A DNA stretch of 64,000 nucleotides, from assembly GCF_003410055.1 (NCBI RefSeq), contig NZ_QUZK01000037.1, positions 1-64,000 on the forward strand, in the 5' to 3' direction. Under the pieces are notes generated by a model. The model had not been told where the DNA came from. It saw only the letters and a program-made list of their open reading frames with translations, and did not search any database. The DNA comes from Wenzhouxiangella sediminis (GTDB lineage Bacteria; Pseudomonadota; Gammaproteobacteria; Xanthomonadales; Wenzhouxiangellaceae). Below are positions 40,089 through 50,327 of the stretch, one piece after another. Within the stretch, counting starts at the first letter, position 1. Every line of letters starts with the position of its first letter. The translations under genes were made by a program, and so were the position numbers.

Positions 40089-40865
40089 TCAGTCCAGCGC
40101 CTCGATCGCCTGGGTCCAGTGTTCGTCGCGGTCGGCCTCGACCGCCGGCGGGATGACCAGTGTGGTGTATTCCTTGTAGCGCGCCGTCGGCAGGTCGGCC
40201 AGCGTCATTCGGTCAGCCCGAAAGGGCTCGATGGGAAGCTGTGCGGCCTCGTAGAGAATCACCGGCGTTTCCGGCCGATACCAGTGCGAGAGCTTGTCGA
40301 CCAGTAGCTGAAGCCGTTTGGGGTCGGGTTCGAAGCCGATGCAGGCCAGGTTGCCCGCAAGCGCCACCTGCCACAGCAGCACCAGCGCGGTCGGATCGAG
40401 CGAGTGCTTGTAGGCCAGAAAACGGGTCGCCTCGATGGACTGCACGCCCCGCTCGCCCGGATCGAGTCCCAGGTCGGCGTACAAGCAGGCTTCGGCCGAA
40501 ATGCCCGGTTCCATGCGCGCGGCCAGCCCCGCGGCGCGGACTTGCGCGATCGCGTCGTGCGGCACCTGGGCGAATACGCCGGGATGCCCGTAGAACACCG
40601 TGCAGACGCGCTTTCCGCCCGACACGGCTTCCATGATCGATGCCTTCATCGCCCGGTAGGTCTCGCGCCGGTCGGTGCGGTCGTCGTAGTAGTCGGTGAG
40701 GTCGACGGCGTCGGGGCGTCGGGTTGCGATCCAGTCGAAGGCGAGCGCGTCGGCCAGGACGAACACGGTGTCGGCGGCCTGGATCTCGCTGACGGCGCGT
40801 TCGGTGATGTGGCGACCCAGCTGGATGCCGCAGCCCACGACCACCAGTTGGCCTCCTTGCCGCAT
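40089..40865 (-). CDS. probable borosin-type peptide alpha-N-methyltransferase (TP-methylase fold)
   Basis: 258 residues. The fold is the SAM-dependent tetrapyrrole methylase type: N-terminal VVGCGIQLGRHITERA and LADALAF. The active-site region carries R66, Y70 and Y92 (RRETYRAM ... VFYGHPGVFAQ). From memory, these match the R72/Y76/Y98 spacing of the fungal borosin enzyme OphMA, and Y60 would match its Y66. EPGISAEACLYADLGLDPG and SIEATRFLAYKHSLDP are also typical of that enzyme group. No corrin or sirohaem genes are near. It starts three bases after the TPR-GGDEF gene and two genes after the candidate precursor, so it probably N-methylates backbone amides of that peptide in trans. A general TP-methylase of other function is the main alternative. 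Confidence 0.8.
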   Translation of the reverse strand: MRQGGQLVVVGCGIQLGRHITERAVSEIQAADTVFVLADALAFDWIATRRPDAVDLTDYYDDRTDRRETYRAMKASIMEAVSGGKRVCTVFYGHPGVFAQVPHDAIAQVRAAGLAARMEPGISAEACLYADLGLDPGERGVQSIEATRFLAYKHSLDPTALVLLWQVALAGNLACIGFEPDPKRLQLLVDKLSHWYRPETPVILYEAAQLPIEPFRADRMTLADLPTARYKEYTTLVIPPAVEADRDEHWTQAIEALD

Positions 40866-40868
40866 GGC

Positions 40869-42605
40869 TCAGCCGAAGCGCTCGGGCTCGGCGACGACCA
40901 CGCTGTTTCGCCCGCCGCCCTTGGCTTCGTAGAGGGCTTCGTCGGCGCGCTTGCGCAGGTCCTCCAGCGCTTCGTCCGGCGCCAGCTCGGCGACGCCGAA
41001 GCTCATCGTCAGTGGTTTTCCGTTGCCCCCGTACTGGATTTCGGCCAGGTCCTTGCGAACCTGCTCCAGTTGCTCGAGCACCGGCTCGAGCTGGCTGTCG
41101 GGCACGCAGACGGCGAACTCCTCGCCGCCGATTCGCCCCACGTGGCCGAGACCGGGGAAGTTCTCGCACAGGACGCGGGCGACCTGCCGCAGTGCCTTGT
41201 CGCCGGCGATGTGGCCGTGCTCGTCGTTGACCTGCTTGAAGTGATCGATGTCGCCCAGCGCCAGGACCAGCGGGTGGCCCCCTCGGCGGGATTCCTCGAC
41301 CAGCATGCGGGCGGTGTCGAAAAAGCGCGTGTGGTTGCTGACCCGGGTCAGGCCGTCCAGTTCGGAAAGTCGCCGGTAGTGCCGCCGCTCGCGCAGGACG
41401 TGAACCAGCAAGAGCACGAGAATCAGGAACAGGAACAGCGCAAACCCGGTCGCCATCCAGCGCACCCGTGCCTGTTGCCGGCGCGACTGCGCCTCCAGCT
41501 CGGCGACGCGCTTTTGCTCTCGCAGCAGCTCGAGCTCCTGCTCCTGGCGCTGCATGTCGAATTCGACCTCCAGAATGGCGAGCCGGCGAGTGCGGTCCTC
41601 GTCGATGAAGCGATCGCGGGCCTCGCTGTGCGCCACCATGTGGCGATAGGCTTCGGCGAATTCCTCGCGCTCGGCTTGTTGCTCGGCGACCAGCCGGTGC
41701 AGTTCTGACTTGCGGTGCCAGAGCTCTCGTTCGTCGGTGCGCTCGATCAGTTCCTCGGCCAGTTCGATTGCTTGCTTGCTCTCGCCACGTTCCGCAGCCA
41801 GCTGTGCCTGAAGGTGTTTCCCGGTCAGCACGCCGTCCGCCCAGCCGGCCTGACGAAGCCGCTCCAGTCCCCTGTCGGCCCAGCGTTGTGCCGCCGCCAG
41901 ATCGCCTTTTTCGAGAGCGAGGTGGCCCAGCTCCAGCTCGCTGGTGCCGGTATAGACCTGGTCGTTAACGTCCCGACAGAGCGACAGTGCGTTGCGTGCT
42001 GCGGCTCGCGCTTCCTCGTAGCGCTCGGCGTAACGATAGGCGACAGCGAGACGCTGCCCGGCCTGGCACTGCTGACTCGTGTCGCCGGACTGTCCGGCGA
42101 TTGCCATGGATTGTGTTGCGTAGTCGATCGCGCGTTCGTGGTCACCGACAATGCTGTGCACGAACCCGGCCAGGCTCAGAATACGGGATCTCTCGACGAG
42201 GTCGTCGCTTTCGCCGCTGAGTTCGAGCGCCGCCTTCAGTTGTGCAAAGCCCCATTCGTGTTGCCCGACATTGATTCCCAGATTGGCGGCGAGCCGGAGC
42301 GCTCGCAGCCGCTGATCGTCGCTGATCGGGTTCCCGAGCAGTTCCTTGATCTGGCCGATCGCCTTGCCGTAGTCGCCCTGCAATGCCAGATTTCGGATGT
42401 GAAGCAACCGAATCTCCACGCGCTGACGGGGTGTGGCCTCGTCAAGCCGCTTCATCAAGGCATCGATGGCCGGCTGTGAAGCGGGCACTGCCTCGGTCAC
42501 GCTGAGGTGGCGAGCTCGCTCGATCGCCTGGCCCAAGTCCTCGTCCTGGGCGAACGACGAACCGCCCAGCAACGTGAGCAGGAGCATTGCCGTGCGCAGC
42601 TTCAT
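40869..42605 (-). CDS. TPR-GGDEF diguanylate cyclase (borosin locus)
   Basis: 578 residues. A signal peptide (MKLRTAMLLLTLLGGSSFA), about seven TPR-like helical repeats in the periplasm (30-340), a coiled coil (EQELELLREQKRVAELEAQSR), one membrane helix (about 383-405) and a cytoplasmic GGDEF domain. The active site is GGEEF (GRIGGEEFAVC) with DIDHFKQVND for metal, so c-di-GMP synthesis is likely. No RxxD inhibitory site is present. It lies between the precursor gene (30-base gap) and the methyltransferase (3-base gap), so the three are most likely co-transcribed. Confidence 0.92.
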   Translation of the reverse strand: MKLRTAMLLLTLLGGSSFAQDEDLGQAIERARHLSVTEAVPASQPAIDALMKRLDEATPRQRVEIRLLHIRNLALQGDYGKAIGQIKELLGNPISDDQRLRALRLAANLGINVGQHEWGFAQLKAALELSGESDDLVERSRILSLAGFVHSIVGDHERAIDYATQSMAIAGQSGDTSQQCQAGQRLAVAYRYAERYEEARAAARNALSLCRDVNDQVYTGTSELELGHLALEKGDLAAAQRWADRGLERLRQAGWADGVLTGKHLQAQLAAERGESKQAIELAEELIERTDERELWHRKSELHRLVAEQQAEREEFAEAYRHMVAHSEARDRFIDEDRTRRLAILEVEFDMQRQEQELELLREQKRVAELEAQSRRQQARVRWMATGFALFLFLILVLLLVHVLRERRHYRRLSELDGLTRVSNHTRFFDTARMLVEESRRGGHPLVLALGDIDHFKQVNDEHGHIAGDKALRQVARVLCENFPGLGHVGRIGGEEFAVCVPDSQLEPVLEQLEQVRKDLAEIQYGGNGKPLTMSFGVAELAPDEALEDLRKRADEALYEAKGGGRNSVVVAEPERFG

Positions 42606-42635
42606 TCTGAGCGAAGGGGAGGCAAGTGACGCGAA

Positions 42636-42848
42636 TCAGTCGTGGGCGTGGATCGTGCTGTTGATGAGGTGCACGTCCCGCAGGCCGGACAGTCGACGCA
42701 CGGCGTCGACATCCTTGCGTTTCATGGCCTCCCGTGCCTCGTCGGGAATTCCCCGCTTCTCCATGACACCGTCCGGATCCTTTTCGTATTCCGCCGCCAG
42801 CTTGGCGTCGCTGCCGAGATCCTTGAGAAGTTGCTTCAGTGCTTCCAT
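42636..42848 (-). CDS. candidate borosin precursor peptide (short RiPP-like ORF)
   Basis: 70 residues from the ATG at 42848, chosen because AAGGGAGGTAAG sits seven bases before it; an ATG 24 bases upstream is disfavoured. The body (residues 1-53) is charged and helical with AAEYEKDPDGVMEKRGIPDE, resembling the LigA/Nif11-like helical leader of split borosin precursors. After LSG (53-55) comes a short hydrophobic and polar tail, LRDVHLINSTIHAHD, a plausible core with beta-branched residues near the end. Length and layout match the Shewanella SonA type as I recall it. No LigB-like dioxygenase is adjacent. Without a search this stays a strong inference. Confidence 0.78.
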   Translation of the reverse strand: MEALKQLLKDLGSDAKLAAEYEKDPDGVMEKRGIPDEAREAMKRKDVDAVRRLSGLRDVHLINSTIHAHD

Positions 42849-42874
42849 GGTCTTACCTCCCTTTAGGTTCATGC

Positions 42875-42880
42875 ATTCTA
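42875..42880 (-). promoter_or_regulatory. -10-like element of the precursor operon
   Basis: TAGAAT on the minus strand, 26 bases before the precursor ATG, leaves room for a short leader with a strong ribosome site. A 5-bp hairpin (CGCTC/GAGCG) lies in the spacer. The candidate -35 (TCGCAA) is poor. Confidence 0.4.
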
Positions 42881-42977
42881 ATCGCTCGCCGGAGCGTTTG
42901 CGATCGTCGGTAGAGTCGAGGGTTCGAGGAAGCGCATTCGGCGTGCGTCCGGGCCGGCAAGTCGGCCGCTTCCGAAC

Positions 42978-44762
42978 CTATTGCGCGTCGGCAAACACGA
43001 TTCGGTCGCGGCCGTCGTCCTTGGCTCGATAGAGGGCTTCATCCGCGCGCAACCTCAGCGAGGCGAGCGATTCCCCGGGCCGGGCGCGGGCCACGCCGAA
43101 GCTCATCGTCAGCGGCAGGTCGTCGCCCCCGTAGTCGATGCGGGCAAGAGCTTCTCGCCAGCGCTCGAGCAGTGCGTCGACGGCTTCCCGACCGACGTCG
43201 GGCAGGCAGGCGGCAAACTCCTCGCCCCCGACCCGGCCGAGCCGGGCGCCATCCGGGCATCGGCTGCGGAGTGCGCGGGCAACGCCCCTGAGCGCGCGAT
43301 CGCCCGCCATGTGTCCGAATCGATCGTTGACCCGCTTGAAGTGATCGATATCGCCGATGATCAGGGTCAGGGCATGCTCGTCGGTCTGCGCGTGCTTGAG
43401 CATTTCGGCGGCGGCCTGGAAGAACCGGGTGTGGTTGTCGATCCGGGTCAGGGAGTCGAGGCGCGAGAGCCGACGAAAGTGCTGCCGGCCGCGCAGGACG
43501 TGAGTGAGCACGAGGAGCAGCGCGATCAGCGCCAGTACGGCGGCGCCGGAGGCGAGCCAGCGTATTCGCCGGTCGGTGCTTCGGGACGCCGCTTTCAGTT
43601 CCGCCGCGCGGCGCTGCTCACGGAGCAGGGCGAGTTCTTGCTGCTGCGTTCGGGTATCGAACACGACCTGCAGATAGGCCAGCTGGCGCGCCCGGTTCTG
43701 ATCGAGCAGGCGTCGATGCGCGTCGAGACTTTGCTCCATGTGTTCCACGGCGTTGCGGAATTCACCGCGGGCGGCCGCTGCCCGCGCCAGCATTTCCCGC
43801 GCCTCGGCCACGTAGTCCCAGACTTCCTGATCCTGCAGGCGCGGCAGGGTGTCCTCGAGCAATTCGCGCATGCGATCAAGCCGGCCGGTTTCCTCGAGGA
43901 GTCGCGCCTTGTAGAGGCTTGCTTCGGCAAGTCCCGGGCCGTAGTCGGCGGCCTCGAGTCTTTCGAAGGCTTGAGCGAAAGCCGCCTTGGCGCGATCGTA
44001 CTCGCCGGCATGGCGCAACAGGTCGGCGAATCCGCTCTGGATGGTCCCGGTGAAAAGATCGTCGCCCGATTCAAGGCAGATCGAGACCGCCTCGCGGTAG
44101 TGTTCGAGCGCGGTCTCGTATTGGCCGGCCGACTTGTAGACGAAAGCGAGGCGGCCGTGAACGACGCAGCGGTCTCTCACCGTGCCGTGGGCGCGAGCGT
44201 TGTCGACGGACGCATGGCCGTACTCGATGGCCGTTTCGTGTTCGCCGACGAGCGCGTACAGATACGCGGCCAGGCTGAAAGGCGCGTAGATCTCCTCGTC
44301 GCCTTCGAGCCGGTCTCTCAGTTCCAGGCCGCGAATGATGTACTCGAAAGTTTCTTCCCACTTCCTCGCGATCATGGTCAGGTTGGCCGCGCGGCGGTAG
44401 GCGCGGGCGCGCTGGACTGCCCGCATCGGCCCGGCAAGCAGTTCCCGGAGCGTTGCCAGCCCGGACTCGATTTCGCCCGCCAGCGCCTGGTTTCGCGAGA
44501 CCAGCAGCCAGTAGTCGATTTTCTGGTCGCGCGTGGCCTGCGGCAAGTGTTGCGCCAGCTCGTCCAGCAACTCCTGCGATTCCTGCCAGGGGGCGGAGAC
44601 GTTGAGCTCGCGCGCCCGGTCGAGCTTCTCGCCGAATTGCTCGGTCGTCATTTCTTCTGCCCGGACTCCGACCAGGGCCAGGAGCGAGCAAAGGGCCGCT
44701 CCGGCAAGCAATCCGAAAGTCGTTGTGGCGCCGGTCGACTTCAAGGACGGCTTCCGCGGCAT
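42978..44762 (-). CDS. TPR-GGDEF diguanylate cyclase, paralogue upstream of precursor
   Basis: 594 residues from the ATG at 44762 (MPRKPSLKSTGATTTFGLLAGAAL), a signal peptide or signal anchor. The open frame extends upstream through non-coding sequence. TPR-like repeats span about 40-370; coiled coil QQQELALLREQRRAAELK, one membrane helix (about 400-420) and a GGDEF domain with GGEEF and DIDHFKRVND follow. It is clearly a paralogue of the 578-residue gene, for example LTRIDNHTRFF against LTRVSNHTRFF. No canonical RxxD. It precedes the precursor by 129 bases and may be part of the same operon. Confidence 0.92.
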   Translation of the reverse strand: MPRKPSLKSTGATTTFGLLAGAALCSLLALVGVRAEEMTTEQFGEKLDRARELNVSAPWQESQELLDELAQHLPQATRDQKIDYWLLVSRNQALAGEIESGLATLRELLAGPMRAVQRARAYRRAANLTMIARKWEETFEYIIRGLELRDRLEGDEEIYAPFSLAAYLYALVGEHETAIEYGHASVDNARAHGTVRDRCVVHGRLAFVYKSAGQYETALEHYREAVSICLESGDDLFTGTIQSGFADLLRHAGEYDRAKAAFAQAFERLEAADYGPGLAEASLYKARLLEETGRLDRMRELLEDTLPRLQDQEVWDYVAEAREMLARAAAARGEFRNAVEHMEQSLDAHRRLLDQNRARQLAYLQVVFDTRTQQQELALLREQRRAAELKAASRSTDRRIRWLASGAAVLALIALLLVLTHVLRGRQHFRRLSRLDSLTRIDNHTRFFQAAAEMLKHAQTDEHALTLIIGDIDHFKRVNDRFGHMAGDRALRGVARALRSRCPDGARLGRVGGEEFAACLPDVGREAVDALLERWREALARIDYGGDDLPLTMSFGVARARPGESLASLRLRADEALYRAKDDGRDRIVFADAQ

Positions 44763-44936
44763 CTGCCGGGTCGGTCGGCAGCGGGAATCCGCCGGTCTGT
44801 CGCTGCAGTTGGGTACACTGATCTCCTCGATCGATTCGAGCCGCGTCGCCGGTCGCTGCCGGCGAAGCCTTTGTCGATGATTGTACGCACCGCCGGTCGG
44901 CGCCGGCGAGTTGCTGATCCCACGGAGTCTCACTGC

Positions 44937-45311
44937 ATGCCGCGACTGCTGCTCAATCTCCGCAACGTTCCCGACGACGAGATCGAGGAAGTGCGTTCCC
45001 TGATGGAGCGGCACGGCATCGAGTGCTACGACACGCCGCCGGGGCCGTTCGGCATCACCGCCGGTGGTATCTGGCTGAAGGATCCCGGCGACTACGCTCG
45101 CGCCCGCGAGCTGATGGACGCCTACCAGGCCGAACGCGGCGATCTCGCCAGGGCGCGCTGGGAGGCGGCCCGCGAGAAGGGCGAGGCCGACACCCTGCTG
45201 TCGAGCGTGCGGCGGCATCCCCTCAAGACGCTGCTGATCGTCGCCGGCAGCCTGTTCGTGCTGATGGTGCTCTTCGCGCCGGTGGTCGTCTTCTTCCGGG
45301 CGGCTGGCTGA
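44937..45311 (+). CDS. DUF6164-like small membrane protein
   Basis: 124 residues from the ATG at 44937, with GGAG upstream. The N-terminal part (MPRLLLNLRNVPDDEIEEVRSLMERHGIECYDTPPG) has the feel of a signal-transducing or DUF2007-like ferredoxin fold; the family resemblance I recall is DUF6164. A C-terminal membrane helix (about 97-120) ends near the last residue. It is divergent from the TPR-GGDEF gene and convergent with recQ. Function unknown. Confidence 0.75.
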   Translation: MPRLLLNLRNVPDDEIEEVRSLMERHGIECYDTPPGPFGITAGGIWLKDPGDYARARELMDAYQAERGDLARARWEAAREKGEADTLLSSVRRHPLKTLLIVAGSLFVLMVLFAPVVVFFRAAG

Positions 45312-45322
45312 TCAGGCGATTC

Positions 45323-47146
<1,824 letters not shown>

Positions 47147-47246
47147 CGATAGAAGTTCCGGTCTGTGCTCATTTCGCTGACAGACTGCCACAAAGCGAAT
47201 CGGTGAGGGTCGGCAATTATGCCCGGATCGTCGTGCGAAATCGCCC

Positions 47247-48002
47247 CTATCGAAGGCGTTCCCGGGTGCCGATGCACTCGGTCAGTTGCTTTGCCCACAG
47301 CCGGTGGGCCCTTTCGTTGGGGTGGAAGCCGTCGCAACAGAACAGCCCGCCGGGGCTTTCGACGAAATCCATGGGGGCGTGGACGAGCGAATCGTCGGCA
47401 TCGGCGAACTGCGCGAGCACGGCGTCGAGCAGGCTCGCCCTCAGGCCCAGCATCGTGGCCAGCGGAACGGGCAGGGCGGGAAAGTGACGCATCGGCGGCA
47501 CGCCGGTGAAGACGATCCCGCCGGGGTCGAGGCGTTCGCGGATTGCCGACACGAGCCGGTCGAGTTCGTTGCGCCAGCGCCCCGAAGAAGACAGGGCCAG
47601 GCAGTCGTTGACGCCCAGCGCCACGATCACCCGGTCGACGCTGCCGGGATCGATTTGGCGCAGCAGCGTCTCGCGGGTGAAGCGCGCGGTGGCGCCGCTG
47701 CGGGCGGCCGTGTGCCACTCAACTCCGCGACCCGACCGATCGGCCAGAAGGGATGCCAGCCTGGGGACCACGCCCGCATCCTGGTCGTCCAGGCCGACCG
47801 CGGCCATCGGAGACTCTCCCAGGCCAACGATGCGCAGCGCCGGTTGCGAGCCGGGCAGGTTGCCCGAGCGCTCGCCGGGCGCTTCATCCAGGCGCGGGGT
47901 GCGGCGGCGTACGAGCCGGCCCTGCAGCCAGTAGACCGGGGCGCCGGCCAGGGCCAGCGCGTTTGCGGCCTCCAGGAAGGCCAGGCGGCTATTCGAGTCC
48001 AA
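47247..48002 (-). CDS. SGNH/GDSL-family hydrolase
   Basis: 251 residues. Block I is GLGESPMAAVG (catalytic Ser), block II-III has ALGVNDCLAL with the oxyanion Asn, and block V is DGFHPNERAH with the catalytic Asp/His pair. These mark a serine esterase or lipase of the SGNH superfamily. A hydrophobic N-terminus (LAFLEAANALALAGAPVYW) could anchor it in the membrane. It overlaps hemH by 14 bp and precedes recQ on the same strand. Substrate unknown. Confidence 0.85.
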   Translation of the reverse strand: MDSNSRLAFLEAANALALAGAPVYWLQGRLVRRRTPRLDEAPGERSGNLPGSQPALRIVGLGESPMAAVGLDDQDAGVVPRLASLLADRSGRGVEWHTAARSGATARFTRETLLRQIDPGSVDRVIVALGVNDCLALSSSGRWRNELDRLVSAIRERLDPGGIVFTGVPPMRHFPALPVPLATMLGLRASLLDAVLAQFADADDSLVHAPMDFVESPGGLFCCDGFHPNERAHRLWAKQLTECIGTRERLR

Positions 48003-49128
48003 GCCGCTCGGCCGCAGCCGCCGAACGCTCGACGCGCGCTTCGAGCTCCGACTGGCCGGCGTCGCGCCCGCCGGCGAACTCCGGCCAGCCCTGGCCGTGC
48101 TGGCGGCACAGCGCGCTGAGCACTTTCACATGTTCGGGCGAGTCGTTCAGGCAGGGGATGTATTTCAGCGATTCACCGCCGGCTTCGAGAAATTCGTCGC
48201 GGCCCTCCACGGCGATTTCGTCGAGCGTCTCCAGGCAGTCCACCGAGAACCCCGGGCAAACCACGTGCAGTTTTTTCACGCCCTGGTGGCCGAGTTCCTC
48301 TAGTGTCTGGTCGGTGTAGGGCTTGAGCCACTCGGCCCGGCCCAGGCGCGACTGAAAGGTGACCATCCATTCCCCGTCGGCCAGGCCGAGGCGTTCGGCG
48401 ATGTTGCGCGCGCTGGCCTGGCACTGGCAGTAGTAAGGGTCGCCGGCGAGCAGGTTTTTCTTCGGAATGCCGTGGAAGGAGAACAGCAGCTTGTCGGGCG
48501 CGCCGCGCTGCTTGCGAAAGCGGCGGATCGACTCGGTCACGGCCGAGAGCCAGTTCTCGTCGTGGTGGAAGTTGTTGATGAAGCGCACTTCGGGCAGCCA
48601 GCGCAGGCGCTGCAGGGAATTGGTGACCTGGTCGAAGACCGAGGCGGTGGTCGTGGCCGAGTACTGCGGATACATCGGCAGGATCAGCAGGCGCTGGATG
48701 TTCTCGCGCCTGAGCCGGTCGATGGCCGAATCGATGTCGGGCTGGCCGTAGGTCATCGCCAGCATGACCTTGACGCGCGGGAGGTCGGTCTGCAGTTCGG
48801 CCTCGAGCTTGTGGGCCAGGCTGCGGCTGTCGACCAGCAGGGGCGAGCCGTGCTCGGTCCACACCCGTGCGTAGGCTTCCGCCGACTTCGGCGAGCGGAA
48901 CGGCACGATGAAGCCGTTGAGGATGAACCACCAGATCGGTTTCGGCACCTCGATGACGCGCCGGTCGGACAGGAATTGACGCAGGTAGGGGCGAAGCGCC
49001 TTGGCGGTGGGCGCCTCGGGCGTGCCCAGGTTGACCATCAGGACCGCGGCGCGGGCTGCCTCGCGATGGGCGTTGACAGCGCGGGTGGCTTCGATCGTTT
49101 CGACGAGTTGTTCTCCGGGACCGGGCAT
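47989..49128 (-). CDS. hemH: ferrochelatase
   Basis: 379 residues from the ATG at 49128, with GGAGAG upstream; a longer open frame is non-coding. VLMVNLGTPEAPTAKALRPYL, the active His in FSFHGIPKKNLLAGDPYYCQC, RLGRAEWLKPYTD and VVCPGFSVDCLETLDEI are hallmarks. It inserts Fe2+ into protoporphyrin IX at the inner membrane. Four cysteines in the C-terminal half may suggest a [2Fe-2S] cluster, but this is uncertain. An extended N-terminus of about 20 residues precedes the conserved core. Confidence 0.94.
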   Translation of the reverse strand: MPGPGEQLVETIEATRAVNAHREAARAAVLMVNLGTPEAPTAKALRPYLRQFLSDRRVIEVPKPIWWFILNGFIVPFRSPKSAEAYARVWTEHGSPLLVDSRSLAHKLEAELQTDLPRVKVMLAMTYGQPDIDSAIDRLRRENIQRLLILPMYPQYSATTTASVFDQVTNSLQRLRWLPEVRFINNFHHDENWLSAVTESIRRFRKQRGAPDKLLFSFHGIPKKNLLAGDPYYCQCQASARNIAERLGLADGEWMVTFQSRLGRAEWLKPYTDQTLEELGHQGVKKLHVVCPGFSVDCLETLDEIAVEGRDEFLEAGGESLKYIPCLNDSPEHVKVLSALCRQHGQGWPEFAGGRDAGQSELEARVERSAAAAERLGLE

Positions 49129-49281
49129 TGAGCTCTCCGCGTTGCATCGATTGATCCTGAATTGTACTGAGCGGCGCGTGAGGACAGGGGGCAAAAATCG
49201 CTCGAGAACCGCTGGTGCTGGGGAGTTCTGGACAATTCTGCTATGATTGGTCACGTCGGAGTAAAAGGACAATAAAAAGTA

Positions 49282-50268
49282 ATGCGCGCTCGCACATCTC
49301 TTTGCTGGAGAAGTGTGTTTCTGGCTGTCTTCCTGGCAGCCAGTGCAATCGCGTGGGCGGGGCCACAGGCCTGGGTGATCAACTCGCGAGATCACGTATC
49401 GACCGACACGCGGGTGGGCGCCCTATGGTCGCTCGATCTGGAAACCGGCCGCGCGAGCCTTCAGGGCCGTTCTCGAATTCAGGAATACTTCTTCGTCGAG
49501 GGGATGGCCTTCCGAGACGAAGAGCGCCTTTACGGCGTCGACGACCAGACCAACACGCTGGTCCGGATCGGCACCGAGAGCGGTAACGCCATTGCCGTCG
49601 CCCAGACGCAAGGCAACCTCGGGCTCCCCTCGGGCAACCATGATTTCGGCGTCACGTTCACCTGCGACGGGCGCTTGCTGATCTCCACGGACTCGGTCTC
49701 CCTCGGAGTCGGGCTCTACGAGGCGAATCCCGAAACCGGTGAGCTCTCGCGTATCGGGAATACGGGTGCTCCCATCGTGGATATGGCCAGCGTCGGTGAG
49801 CAGGTATTCGGCATCGGACGGGGCATGGCGTCCGATGCTCAGCCGGCTTCGCCCAATCTATACCGTCTCGATGTCGAGACCGGCCGGGCCGAGTTGGTCG
49901 GTCCCCTCGGTGCCGAGGTGGATCTTTACAACAAGGCGGGTCTGGCCGCAGATGCCGACGGCACGCTCTGGGCCGTGACCGATCGACGCGATCCCGCTCG
50001 ATCGGACGATTCGATCGGCAGCCAGGTCTTGCGCATCGATCCATCGACGGGGCGTGCGGAGCGCGTGACCGAAACCAGGGCCGCCGACACAGGCGGTGAG
50101 TTGATCGGGATCGAGTCGCTGGCCATCGCACCGCCGGGGGCATGCGAACGCGGTGCGCCCACCGAGCCCTCCGCCATTCCCGTCATGTCACCCGCTGGGC
50201 TCTGGGCCATGCTGGTGCTCGTCTTCATCCTGGCCGTCGCTCCGCTTCGCCGACTCGGCGGGAACTGA
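49282..50268 (+). CDS. secreted beta-propeller-like protein, possible IPTL-CTERM tail
   Basis: 328 residues. A signal peptide (MRARTSLCWRSVFLAVFLAASAIAWA) is followed by repeats of the type GxLYxxDxxTGxxxxIG, resembling an DUF4394 or SMP-30-like propeller. The C-terminus is IPVMSPAGLWAMLVLVFILAVAPLRRLGG: a short I-P-x-x-S motif, one membrane helix and basic residues, close to the IPTL-CTERM sorting tail. This would be a surface or exported protein processed by a sorting enzyme. The match is a variant (VMS for TLS), so I keep it tentative. Confidence 0.7.
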   Translation: MRARTSLCWRSVFLAVFLAASAIAWAGPQAWVINSRDHVSTDTRVGALWSLDLETGRASLQGRSRIQEYFFVEGMAFRDEERLYGVDDQTNTLVRIGTESGNAIAVAQTQGNLGLPSGNHDFGVTFTCDGRLLISTDSVSLGVGLYEANPETGELSRIGNTGAPIVDMASVGEQVFGIGRGMASDAQPASPNLYRLDVETGRAELVGPLGAEVDLYNKAGLAADADGTLWAVTDRRDPARSDDSIGSQVLRIDPSTGRAERVTETRAADTGGELIGIESLAIAPPGACERGAPTEPSAIPVMSPAGLWAMLVLVFILAVAPLRRLGGN

Positions 50269-50327
50269 TAAACTGACGGTTTTCCCATCGGGCCGCTTCC
50301 TTAAGGCCCCGCACAGAGGTCTAGCAA

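Noticed and set aside
40089-40865. Reading the TP-methylase as a corrin or sirohaem enzyme (CobM/CbiF type)
   Set aside because: No cob, cbi or cysG neighbours; the YGHPGVF and Arg/Tyr spacing fit peptide methyltransferases better.
42636-42848. Reading the small peptide as a LigA-type dioxygenase subunit or Nif11 protein
   Set aside because: No LigB-like or nitrogen-fixation gene is adjacent; the short tail after LSG and the nearby methyltransferase favour a precursor.
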